From the NCBI GenBank assembly GCA_013399115.1, contig VXAA01005234.1, positions 810,054 through 874,053 of the forward strand: a stretch of 64,000 nt of DNA. The letters are read 5' to 3'. Of this stretch, positions 1 to 12,600 are shown in pieces (the first letter of the stretch is position 1; each line of letters starts with the position of its first letter). The translations under genes and the position numbers were made by a program. The notes below the pieces were generated by a model that made no database searches, was not told the DNA's origin, and saw only the letters and a program-made list of their open reading frames with translations. This stretch comes from Anseranas semipalmata. Its lineage: Eukaryota > Chordata > Aves > Anseriformes > Anseranatidae.

Positions 1-3000
1 GAGGCTACGTTTGGAGACCTACCTGGTAAGATCACCCTGTCTGAAGCGTAAGGCAGCGTTTCCCAGTAAGTTGAGCAGAGCTGAGTGCTCTTGTTGGCAT
101 GGTGGGGACGTGGTGCTGCCTTGCCCGCGGGCTGGGAGCAGCGTTTGTGGCTGGCGGTGCCTGGTCGGGGCCACTGGACCGGATATTTTCATTTCTGATT
201 TTCTCTGCCCCCAGATGACAAGAGATTCAGAATTGCATTGAAAAGATTAGCATTAGGAGTTTTACCACCTAGTTCATTCGAAACTGGATGCGCTTGAGAT
301 GTGTTGAACAAATGGACAGTGGCCTTTCTTCTCCCCGGGGACAGCTTTTACATGGCTGGGAAGCTACAGATGGGGCCCGAGGCAGAAATGCAAATAGGCA
401 GGGCTGTGATATGAAGCATTTGGCAGCATCGCAGGCTTAAAAGCTCCCTCCCCACGGCTGCTTGATCCCGCGCTCTCGGCTGTGCTGACACAGCTGGTTG
501 TGGGCTGCACTGTGAGCTGTGTGAGTGGGGCTTTGGCCTCAGGACGATGGGATTAGGGCCTGTGCTGCTGGCACTGTGACGCTGGCCGAGCCCAGTCCAT
601 CCCAGTGCTGCTTGTGAGAAGCCCTCGGAGGTGTACCCGCTTCCAAATGCCCGGTGTGATTACAGCTTTGCAAAGGAGCGCAGTTGTGAGCACGAACAGC
701 TAATTAGTTTTTATAACCCTCTTTTGTTTGCTTTTGAAGACACGAGCTCCTCGCTTGCTTGCCTGGCTCCCGGTCGATGTCGTGACAGCGTCAGCACAAG
801 TGTGCGGGGCTCGCGTTACGCGGGGAGAGGTCAGACAGGTTTGGTTTCAGCACAGGTCTTGTCCCCGAGCTGTTCCAGCGCTTTCCTGATGGGAGGCAAT
901 CAGTGTCAACACGGGCTTGGCCCTGAGACTGCTAACAAAACAGTTGTGAGGGGCAGATCTCCCACGTTAATGAGTTCAGCGGTGGGTTGACTGCTTTCCG
1001 TAGATGAAAAGGTCAGGTCTGTTGCCTGGGTTATGTAGAAAGGTTTTGTTCTGGAACAGCCTGCTCCTGATCAGCTCCTGTCTGCTGAGCTGCCAGGCAC
1101 TGGTCTAAATAATGTTTTTCCTACGTTTTCCTCATCAGTGAGTGTTGGAGAGGTATTTGCTGCCTGCTGCTTGTTCTCACCCTTGCCACTGCTGCTGTGC
1201 CAGGATAACTGGGGGCATCTACTTCCACGTAGGTACAGGAGGGACCGCTCGGTTACTGAGCCTCACTGCCCCTACAGCAGCCGTTCCCCACCTCCTTGGG
1301 GTCACAGACCCCCCTCGAGGCCGGATCCGGCCTTGAGGGATCACAGCAGTGGATGTGGCTTGGGGTGGGTGGTGCATGATTGGACCTGGAGACCAGTTTG
1401 TGTTTTTGGGGTGAATACATTCATTTAAGGCTGGGAAGTCCTGAGTTCAGATCAGCCACTTGGGCAACTTTTAAACGCCCTGGTTTTGAGCCTGCCCTAC
1501 TTGGAGTTTGGTTTTAATCACAAGTTTTAACAAATGGAGTCTATTGAAAACATGCTCAGTGAAACACCCTTGGTTTTTTTTATTTTTTTTTCCTCAGAAG
1601 CCATTAGCTGTCTTCAAGAAACAGTATTTTAATTGAAGCCATGATAAAAGCAGAGTGGCAGTGGTTGTTTTAAAGCTTAATTTATTAAACAGCTTTGTTT
1701 TTAATGCAAAAAAAAAATCTGTAAAGAAAAAAAGAAGCTATGCAGTTTAAAACTGTCGAAATCCTACAACTTTGAAGTCTTAAAATACTTTGGGAAATGC
1801 TGAATGTTTTTGACTGGTTATATGGAACAGCTGAACTGACTTAACTGGAACAAAATTAGAGGAACAAAGAGGTTTTGTTTCCAGAGTGTATTCTTTGCCC
1901 TTTGACAGCGCTGTCTGGCTCACGCTCCGAGTGAGATACCCCGAGCAGGTCACTGTCAGCTTCTCCCCTTTGGTTAGGCTTTCCACATAACTGGCCTGCT
2001 AGGACACTCGTAATATGCTTACAAACGAGCAAAAATCACAGAAAGATTCAGGGACAAGAGCCTCTGAGAGGTTCTCGATCCTCCTGTAACTGTTGTGTTG
2101 TTTTTGAAAGTCTCTGAGTCCCCTATTGACGGTTCCTCTGCCCATGTGCCACGTGTTGGAGGATACCAGGGACTAACGGGGCTTTCCTGGCTGGTGATGG
2201 ATGTTGCATCCTACACCGTTGCATGTTCTCGACATGGTCTCGACTCTTACCTTCCATGGGAGATGCTCCAAGCCTCCCAAAGAATGCTTCCTGCATACGC
2301 AGCAGCGCTCCCCAGTAAAACTGCACAACGGTGAGATGGTTTCTGTGCGCACGGGGTACGCCGAGTGGCACACCAGCTCTGGGAGGTGCTCCTGTGCTCT
2401 GTTCTTCTGCAGCGGTCCTTCGAGGCTATTTGCATGAAAACAGGCTCTCTGTATGGCTTGTCTTGCAGGAGGAGATGAGCAGCTGAGGAATGGAGCTCTT
2501 GTTTCCATGCAAATATCCTATATAGAACAAAAGCAGGCAAGAAGCATGCCCAGAGATGGGGTCTGCAGGCAGAAAGGCTTCCAAATCGTTTTCTGGGAGG
2601 CAACATCAGGTCCCCGTGAATGTAATTTTTACACTGTTGTGTGCCATGGGTCTCATGGGTGAGTCACAGATGCTGCCTTTGTTCTGAACTTCTCTAGGGC
2701 TTAATCCTCCACCCTCAGTCTGTGGGAATTTTGCTGCTGGTTTCACTACGCCAAAATTAGGGCTTTTAGGGTCTGCTGCTGAAGTAGTGCAAGTTATCTC
2801 ATCTTAGCAAGCCGCCCAGCTTGTAGAAGTGGTAGGCTGCAAACTAATACTGAAGTTACCTTGTCTGCCCCCGTGGTGTACTTGCTGTGGCTGGCCTGAG
2901 GGCCCTGGGGCATATTTCCCTGTCTTTAGGGCTGCCCCTGATCTTGGTGCATTGGGCAGAGCTTATTTCTCTTTCTTTGGCACCTGAGAGCGATGGGAAG

Positions 3001-4770
3001 GTGTCAGAGCACGGGAAGCCCTGTGTCCCAGCTAAAACCAGTAGCAAAACAGCGTCCCGTTAACAGCAGCCTCACTGGAGTCTCCTCCTTCAGCCTGCAG
3101 CGCTGCCAAGCTTGAAGGTCTTTGGGAAGAGGTGGGACTGGAGGTAGGGATGTGCTTTAATTAACATGGCAATGGCAAGGAGCTCTCGGGGGCTGATTGG
3201 CGTTCACTGCAGCAGCCAGCTGGTGCAGTGTGAGATGTGGCTGCTCAGAACTGCCTGCCAGCCCCTGTGGAAGAGGGTGCTAGCTTGATAGCACGGGTAG
3301 CAGAAGCAAATGCATGTCTGCCTTCTCCATCGCTGCCCCGAGCAAGGCACAAACCTCTGCTCGTCAGCATTCGTGTCCTTTTGACCTACAGGTATTGAGT
3401 TGCAGCCCGGTGCGCTGCCTGAGCAGATGCGTGCTGAATTCAGTAGCTTGCTTAGAAATAAGTATCAGCAAGATGTCAGAGAGGTTAGTCTCATTACCAG
3501 CTCTCATTAATTCTGTGGAATACCCTGTAGAGAATATGTTAATATCCTTATTCTGTTGACATATATTAACATATATAATAGTTGTATAATTGTTACTAAT
3601 AATTATAATAATAATAAGCTTCTTCTCATAGACAATCAAAAGGGATATTCAGAGCCCCCCCAGGCACTCTTAAATCCCAGCTGATGTACGGAAGGGTGCT
3701 GGTGTGTGCACAGCAGTGGTGAGCAGCACCAGTTTTCTGCCTGCTCCTACCCGTGAGTAGCGCGAGCCCGGGAGGCCACGGTTCACAGGTACGGTCGAGT
3801 GCGTTCGTCTGAGCTGGCTGGTTGCGTCAGGCAGTTTGGGTCAGGAAGTTCCTATGCTTTTAGCTGGAAATTGCTGTTCCCTACCCTGGCATTTGCTGCC
3901 ATTCAGCAGAAGCACGGTAATTTGATGTGTGCACGCTTCTATTCCATTGCAGTGGTGCAAAACAACATTGCTTAAGCAGGTTCTGCTTTGCCTTGCAGAA
4001 GGATCAGTGATGGTCTCATCTGGGGGTGTCCTTTCTTAAAGCGCTCTAACTCGAAGCTTTTCAAATAGTTACCCCAGATAAGATAACAACTCTTACTTCC
4101 AGCTGCTGTATTTGCCTGTACAGCTGCTATCCTGCTAGGCCAAGTCCTGCCACGTTAGTTATAACAGAAAACCAAAGGGTCCCCTGTTTTTCAGATCGCT
4201 GAAAGAATTTGAAGATAGGTGGAGCTTGACAGGTTCTGTATTAAAATGTGGTGTTCTGTTTTCTTAAATACAAAACCTGCTAACAGGCACATGGAGACCC
4301 ACGGGTTACATCACAAGGCTTGGCTCAGAGGGAATAGCTCTGTATATATTGGAAAATACTACCCTGTGACATATCGGAAAGCTGGATATGGGGTGACAAA
4401 TCAGCATGAACATGGCAAAGAAGTAATATTTAGGATTGTCCAAAGAAAGATTAACTTTTCACGCCAGCTTTTACTAATGCAAATTGTCAACCACTGTGTT
4501 GCAATAAAGAGTGGAAATAACTAAATACGAAGTGCTGACTTGTAAAGGGGAAACATCTAAAGTGCTTTGTGTTGCAAGATTTTGTGAAAATGGTTTTGAA
4601 ATGTTCTGCGTTACCTTACAGAGAGGCCAGTTCTGCCAGCTGGGAGGTGCTCTCGGCAGCGCATCATCCTGGGAATGTTCGGGTGGAGCGTGTGCTAGAA
4701 CATCCCGCCTGTGTCTCAGTGCTCAAATCAAGGTTGTAGTGCCACCTTCCTATTTTATTTATTTTTAATT

Positions 4771-4786
4771 AAAAAAAAAAAAAAAA
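4771..4786. repeat. Poly(A) run, 16 nt
   Basis: An A homopolymer follows TTTATTTATTTTTAATT. It has the look of a retroposon tail, but no body could be recognised upstream. Confidence 0.9.
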
Positions 4787-5107
4787 CCACCATGCTTTGT
4801 CCAACACAAGTCTCCAGATTGGTTTTCAGTCTTTACCTTTCCTGGCAGGAGGCTGGCTCTCTAGAATATACCTTAGGGCTCCTGGGTTTGTCGGATCATT
4901 GCAAGCTGTGTTCAGTGAATGTTTGTTCATTAAGCTTGTAATATACAATATAAAGGCCATTTTTCTTCCTTCCTAGTGTGACCCCATTCTCTGTGTTGTA
5001 GTTCCCTTGCATCTGTTGCCTGATGTTACAGCTCCTGTTTCCTTTATGAATCGTTCATTCTTTCTGGTGCTTCTATGGTTGTCCTTACCTGTTCTTGTTT
5101 TTCTTTC

Positions 5108-5125
5108 TTTTTTTTTTTTTTTTTT
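5108..5125. repeat. Poly(T) run, 18 nt
   Basis: A T homopolymer preceded by TTTTTCTTTC. Simple low-complexity sequence in the 5' region. Confidence 0.9.
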
Positions 5126-8100
5126 AATAGTTTGCATTAATGTTGTGACCTTTTTGCAGCAAGCATCTTGGGCTTGATTTTTATTTTTTGTGAAGCATCT
5201 AATGCAGTTTTGCCTTCCTACAGAAAGACCACCCCAAACGAAATCATACAGCCTGCAGTCCTTATCCTTCTAAAGCCTAGAGCTTCTCATTTCCCTCGTT
5301 TTTGCCAGGACCCTGCTGGGCCAGGTCCAAAGGGTGAATTCAAGCACTACCCAGCTTCTCCAGAAATTTGGTTCCAGCTTCAATCTTTGCATCCTCTTCC
5401 CTTAGTCTAATTAAAACCTGCTGTAACAAATGCTGTGAAGCCAGCTGCAGTGCTTTGGCAGGTAGCAAACGCGGGGCAGTGAAACCTCCAGCTAATCCAA
5501 CCATGCTATGAAGTCATAAGAATCTTGTTAATTTTTAAAAAGCCCTTGATGCCCACTAATCCAAATCAATTTTCATTTCTTTCATAAAGTCGTGCTTCCA
5601 TTTAGGCTTCAGCTAAGAATTACAGCTAATTTGTTCGATTTTATAACAGTATAATTGAAAAAGTGATTTTAATGTCCTGGCAACCATATTCCCTTTCTTT
5701 GGTTGTTAATGAAAGAATCCATTAAAGTTAAATGATTTGGGCACAGATTCAAGTTGAATCGCCTGAATATTCTAGGGGAGTGTTTCTGACCATCTGCTGC
5801 TCTGTCATTGGCGTTTGTTGTAAATGGGACCGCGAGAAGGACTTCACAGGTCTTGTTCGAACCATTAAGCGTAAAATATCATTTTAATTTTCTGATCTCA
5901 GCATAAATGGTAGAAATACTCGGGAGAGTTGGTGCTGTTCTGGTCTGCGGTATCCTGCACTCGTAAATATCGCCGCTGAGCAGTGCTTCCACGTGCTTTT
6001 CAGGGGCTCTCATGGCTATTTGTATTGATTACAGCGCATCCTTCGGCAGCGTGGTGTAAGTTCCTTTTAATGACAGGCGAGCACCGGGAAGCGGAGCCCA
6101 CAAAGGGGGAAGTCCGTGTGATGGAGGAGCGTTTCCCCGCTGCCTCGAGTCACGCTCCTTGTTTCCGCCTGGTTGCAAATGGAGCTGTGCATCCTAGCAC
6201 GGGGTTGGTGAGCGTGAGCGGAGACCACCGATGGATTACGGCAGCTGTTGTCATCATCTTCCTTCTTCACCGGCCTCATATACCCGAGTGAGGGCAGAGT
6301 CAAAGGGCTCACATCCTCCTTTCCCTGTAGCACACCCTTCCTTGGTGCTTTGCCCCCGAGCTTTCTCGCTCCCCTTGGTGCCGCTCACCGGCCGCGGTGC
6401 GACCTCGGGCTGCTTATCGCAGGGCTAGCACTGCCCCGCTCGGCCGGGCTGGCTCTCCATCCCATTGCAGGGGCCCTGCAACCTTGGGGGTGGGACAAAA
6501 ATATTACAGGTGGGGTCCTGCACTGGAAATTACAAAGCATAGCCCGAGTTCCTGGAGGTCTTCAAAAGCAGAGAAGGCCAGGGTGCTGTGTTGTGTTTTG
6601 CCTGTAACAGCTTGAGGTGCAGAGGCTGAAGCGCTGCTGGTAGAGAGGACGGGGCTTATTTGCTGGGCAGTTCGGGTGCTAGCTTCAGCCTGCAGTGGGG
6701 ATGTTCATTCCTCTGTGCCTTGATTTTTTTTTATTTTTTTATTTTTCCCCAAGGTTTGAAATTGGATATGATGCTTATTTTTTCTCTGTAGGGTAATGAG
6801 GAATTGACAGATGATATATTCACTGTTGGAGCTGAATATTATTCTATTTAGTGTGTTTTTATTTATTTATTTTTGAGTACATAAAGCCACTAACTGAGAG
6901 GAAACCATCCACAAAATATACTTGGAGTTTTAATTATAGCCCATAGGTGAAGGATCTTTGTGTATTTTATTTGATAATACTAGTTTCTAGTTAAGTGACT
7001 ATTCTCAAGAGGCATAATACTGAAGATTGTATCATACTGCATGTTTTTAGCTTTCTCAAGCGTTGAAAGATGAAAGTATATCCTAAAAATATGCTAAACT
7101 TAAATAGTTCAATTGCAAAAATAGATAACGTTGTAACAGGGGATCGTTTCAGACTCTCCTATGATGTTTGCAGATCAAACGTGTATGTGATGCATAAAAT
7201 AAAACCAGGAACTTCTGCATCTAACAAAACCAAAATGACTGGATTTCCTTTCCAACGTCAGTGACAAAATGCCAGAAGTAGTTATGTGTTTAAATGTTGT
7301 CCATGAAATCATGCAAATCTAAGCCAGTCATTTTAGCTTGATGGAGTCCTTTAAAATGGCAAGTATCAGGCTTATTCAGCTCGGCCTGCTGCTCAGCAGC
7401 AAAATTATAGTTACCTCGGTAAATGGGCCTTATAATGTTAACACCAGCGGATAACAAAAATAGCATTTAATAACTTTCATTACAGTTAGTGTTTCTAGGG
7501 CTTTGGGGCTTTGCTCTTTCAAATCATTTACATAATTTGCAGGTACAAGCTGCTGTGCCAGACTGTCCATCTGATTCTCTCTCTGATCAGAGCATATTAA
7601 TGCACTTGTTTGATGGTCTGTTACCAATAATTACCTTGGATTGCATTAGGAGCATTTCCAACATTGCAGCTGGTCTGTATTTTTCGCTAAGTGTATTTCA
7701 GGGCCCAATTACAGGGCTCTGATGCGTTATTGTTCCAGTGTGTTTGTTCAGGCTTGTAATTTTAATATGCCTCTACACTGTAAATGTATGGATGCGAACC
7801 CAAGGCCCCGTCCTGAGTTCGCCGTGCATCCCACGCTTGCAGCAGCATCTGCAGAGGTTGTCTCGGCTGTTCCTCCTTGGCTTTGCACGAAGAGGAGGAT
7901 GACAGCTAGGAGGTGGAGGCTTCTGCAGAGGTGTTTATAGAGCAAAGCCTGAGGTTCGGCGTGCTGTGTGCTTGGCGTGGAGCGGGTGGGAAAGGGGCAG
8001 GAACAGCTCAGCCCTCCCCGGTTTGGGCAGCGGGTGGGATTGCAGGGTGGTTTTCAGGGGTTTTAGGCTTTAACTTGTTTGGGCACTTTTAGTAACTGCC

Positions 8101-9573
8101 CTTTGATGCAGGGGAGGCTGCTGCTGATGGTACTGTACACAGGAGTCTGCTCTCCCTGCTCTGCTCCCAGCGGTGGGGAGAGGACCTGAAGAAGGCTTGG
8201 GTTAACAACTCCAGATTTTGGCCTGCTCTTGGCTTCAGCTGCTGTTTCAAAAGCCTTTCTGGGGTCAGAGAGAAGGAAATCCAAAGGCTTAACCTTCATG
8301 AAAGAGTCAAGCACTTCAGCATTATGATTGCCATTGACAATTCAACACAATGAATAAATTATTACTGCTATTGATTTGTTTCATCGTTCTGGACCATTTG
8401 TTTGCAGGAGATGCATGACAATAACTCACATCTCGATGAAACCGAGCTCAGCTGAGAGCTGGCTTTGCATTTATCCCTATCTGGTAGCCATCATCGGTAG
8501 ATAAGATGCTTTGGCAAACCTGATGCTTGCACAGAAGCACGAGAGCATTTAGTCCTTTGTAGAAGTCAGCTCTCCCCTTTAATGGGCCACCTTAGAGTCA
8601 GCAGGGTGACGTCCGCCCTGGGTTGGTGGCTCTGGTCTTGGGCAGCTGAAAGGAGCAGCTGCAGCTGGCTTCAGCATTAGGGGCGTCAGAAGTGTCCTTC
8701 AAAATACTTAGATGGAAACCTTTTCAGCTGCTTTATTTTCTTGATGCCTGGCGTGTGATATTTATACTCAAAGATACTCATTTACCTGGGGCTTTGGCAG
8801 CCTTTGCTTTTATCTAAGTGAGTCTAGTCATTAACCTATTTACCTTAATTACAGCTTTAGATGATAATATCAAGCTTTTTGAATATGGCCTGTAAACAGT
8901 GATGTGGCATTGCGTTTCTTTTGGATAATGTTTTTTTTTCTTCATGCCATCCCTTCTGCTCTTGCTTTTAACCAGGAGTTTGACCAGAACAAAGACAAGG
9001 GGCTCTTGCCCAGCGTGGTACTTTAGGGAGAGTTGCATTTAGCGCATGCTACAACAAATCGATAAAATGTGATTAATTTAACTTTTAAATGGAAGGGCTT
9101 TGTATACATGTGAAAATATAATAATGGACCGCTATGAAGTGGATGGGTTTGGATCGATGTCCCAAAGCCACAAAGCCTCGTAAAGAATTGTTGGATGCAA
9201 AGATCTTTATAATTAAGTGGAGCTGAGCTGTAGGAAGAGGGTGCTTCTGCTGGCAGCGTGCTCCCTCCGCTGGGCTCGTTGCAGCAGCCGGGCTGCCTCT
9301 CACCTCTCCAGGCCGTGCAGCTCGCCTGCTTGGACGGATGCAGTCAGCAGGGCTCGAGCCTGTTTGCTCCCCTGTAGCACTTTACGCAACCAGCCAGCTG
9401 CTGGGCGTTTCCCCAGGACCATGTCCGGGTGCCCACCTGCTTGGGGACCCCAGGGGCCCTGCAGCTGGGTCCGCACAGGGTGCGGGGGGATGGCTCCTGG
9501 GCACGGCGCCGTTCCCTGCCCCTTGCGGCAGGGGCAGCCGGGGCGGTGCGAGAGCGCTGCCGGCTCTGGCTGC

Positions 9574-9625
9574 ATGCGGTGCCGGGCTGGCACCCAGCTG
9601 CTCCTGGAAGGCTGGGCTCTGCTCG
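9574..9625 (+). CDS. Weak candidate for IGDCC4 exon 1 (signal peptide)
   Basis: An ATG in a GC-rich block opens 17 codons plus one base and runs into a GTGACA donor at 9626, so the intron would be phase 1, as exon 2 requires. The short peptide has basic residues near its start and a Leu-rich stretch (LLLEGWALL), then continues as Gly into the exon 2 reading. Against it: the hydrophobic core is short and interrupted by Glu, the donor is only moderate, and no promoter element or homology could be confirmed. An in-frame ATG further upstream (about 9490) would lengthen the N-terminus. This is inference only; the true exon 1 may lie outside the window. Confidence 0.15.
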
Positions 9626-12600
9626 GTGACAGGGGATGATCTGAGAGTCCCTCGCTGCCGGCTGGGTAAATATCCCCACAGCAGCAGGAGGTGGTGCATT
9701 ATTAACTAAACCATCAAGCTTGTGAACGTGCAGGAACAGGGTAAGGCCTGTCTCCCACTGGCAAGGACTGCTCGGTACTGGGATCGCTCAGCTGCGTGTG
9801 GTTATCAGGTGTTAATAAAATGATCTTTCCGGCAGCCCTGAAGGTACTTTTAGGAGCCTTCTGTTCCAGAGAGGTTGCATACAGGCTGAAGGTGTTGCTT
9901 TCTTATTTTTAGCTTGCTCATGTTGCGTTACAGGCTGGAAAGTTCCAGTAACATCTGGTGGCAGCTTTGGGAAGGGAACGTGAAGATCTTGACCCCTCCA
10001 TCTCATAAGCCTCATTACAGCTGGGTGGAAGAATGTTTCCGGNTTGCACTTAGGTACTTTGACAGGCTGGAGCCTCTGACCCCACATCTCCCTGGGCCTG
10101 GCTGATGGTGCTGAGTGCTCGGGGTGCAGGCTTAGTCTGAGATCTCCCTCCAGGTTTCTTTCTGGGTCATTAATTGGCAAGTGCAGTTGCCCTAAAAATG
10201 GGCTGAGACCAAGCTATTTACTTTTAATTGTCAGTGCATAAGGTTTCCAAGAAGAAAGAGGGCTTTGTGTTGCTTTCATGGGGACACACTGAAGTATAGT
10301 TGCTGTCTGAATTAGACAAAGAGAACTTAAAGATTTTCTATGGCTCTAAGAGCATCTGAAGAGCATCAGCAGAAGGTGACATTACAGCAGAACAACAGCA
10401 CAGTAGTTGGCTTGCTGATAGGAAAACCCTTTGGAAGTAATAACTCCAGTTTTTCTTTGGTGCTGTTCACTCCCACTTAAATGAGATTAATTGTGCTGTT
10501 GAGTTCCCCGAGTTCAGCATCCAAAATAAATACATAAATTAAGATGGGCGACAGCGCAGAGGCTTAACTACATCTTGAATCCCTGCCACCTCCCGCGGGA
10601 TGCGGAGGGGAGGGAGCAGCCCTCTTCTCTTACCGTGCGATATCCCGTGGAACACACACGACGACCGACGCTCTGCCCGCGCTGTCTGAGCCGCTTTCCT
10701 TGCTCCTGGGGAGGTTTTCTTTGGCTGGAGCTCTGCAAGGTGCACGAGCCGGTTCCAAAGTGCCAGATGTGTGCGGAATAGGAAACGCGCTGGCCGGGCT
10801 CCAGGCTGTGGGACCTGCAGCGCAGCAGCGGCTCCCCAGGAAAATCCGCGGCTGCCAAGAGCTAGAAGTGATGTCAGCTCTGGAAGTGTGTCAGGTTCAA
10901 AACCCTTGTACTTTGCTCCCTGTGAAGTATTAATCTCCCAAGGCCTGTGCTCTAACGGGTCCTGTCTGGCTCGGTGCAACTTTATTTGCTTTGGGTTAGA
11001 AGCGTTTGGGGGTTTTTGCGCGAAGGCGCTGGAGGCTGTCCGTGGGCTGTGCTTTAACTGCTTTGGGCTGGATCCTGGCCTTGAGTTGATCCTGGGGCCT
11101 CACTCGGCTGTGCTCCCAGCGTTGAAGCGAAGGTCTAAGCCTTGCAATTGCTGGCCCGCGTGTTTGTAGGAACGGTATGGGGTAGGTTCCAGAGAGCCGA
11201 AGGTGCCTTGGGACCTGGGCTCTTGCAGAGTGCCGGCCAGCGGGCGGGCAGGGTGTCGGGTTGGGGGTCCTGGCGCGAGGCTTGGTGACAAGGTTGTGGC
11301 CATGATGAGGAGCTGCTGGGGCTGGCCTCGGACCAGCCGGAGAAGAGCCTGAGCTTGCCGCGTAGCTGGGGTGGGCTTCTCGGGTGAGATAGCGGCAGAG
11401 CCATTTGGAGCTGGGACGCAGGCTGGCCGGCGCTGTGCTTCCACGGGAGGTCCCGGTTCTGGACCTTGCTTGGGAGTTGGGAGCCCGGTTGCAGATCGGC
11501 TGATTCCATGCGAGGTGCTGTACAAAGAGGCATAGGTACGCCGGCGGCTTACGCACAACTGCCTCCCTGTTGGTTTATGCCTGCGTGTTTTTGTTTTTCA
11601 AATAATTACCCAAACACAACTCCTCCTCCTCAAAACAAAGCCATTTGTCTCCTGTAGAACAGTAACCTTTTGTTTGTTTGTGCTGCGTGGCAGAGCTCAA
11701 GGACATGTTTGCATCTGACAGCCTTAATTTCACCAGAGCAAGCATCTCACTTGTCTAGGTCTTTCCTCCTTATTTTAGGTGCTTAAATCCCAGGGTGAGG
11801 AAATAACTGTACATACGAGGAGACAAGTGTGTTTTGTGCCAGTCTCAGCCATGGAGTGCAAGCTCCCACCTGATTTATGGGTTTGGAGTATTGCGTATCT
11901 TGATGTGAAAACATTGCTCTGAGGGTCTTGCCTCTGACCAAGTAATTGCATGTCAGGAATCTGTCAAACCTCGCTGTGCTGCTAGCTCACACTTCACCTG
12001 GTTATTTATGGTTTTGTAATCATGAAAGCAAGAGAATTGATTCTTTTTCCCTTTTGCTTGATGGTAAGTTGGGCTATTCCTGCCTCCGTTTGGTGTAAAG
12101 GAAAGGAGATCATAGGAGTCGGTTCTGGCTGTATGTTGAGACGTGTGCTTTGGGAAGGGAGATGTTGGATGGCTTAATGTGGTTGTAGGTGTCTGCTTTG
12201 CGTCTGGAATCCTGCTTGCTGCTGGCGGGAGCTGTGCTGCTGCGGAGGGCAGGGACAGCTTTGTGCCTTGAAGATTTTACAACCTGTGCTCATCTGAAAG
12301 GCCCTGTTTTCCTTTTTTACCACCCAACAGGAGACTTTTTCATTTATTTCACCAGGCCCGGACAGCAGAGGTGGATGGATGGGTAATAGGAGCGAGGAAG
12401 CAATGAAATAGATGTGGAAAAAGAACATTTTTCTCTTGGGCTGTTTTTTTGTGTAATGTAGCTTAGGTATTAGCAACGTGGGAGAGAATAAAATAGCCCT
12501 GCAGAGATGGGGCCAGAGAATATCAAATCAAAGGCCCTCCATTTCGGGGCATGTTAACATTTCAGTACATTTGCATTCCCCCAGAACTCTGTGTGCATAC

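Noticed and set aside
5845..5875. GTTCGAACC motif resembling a tRNA T-arm
   Set aside because: No matching acceptor stem, D-arm or anticodon arm at the right spacing.
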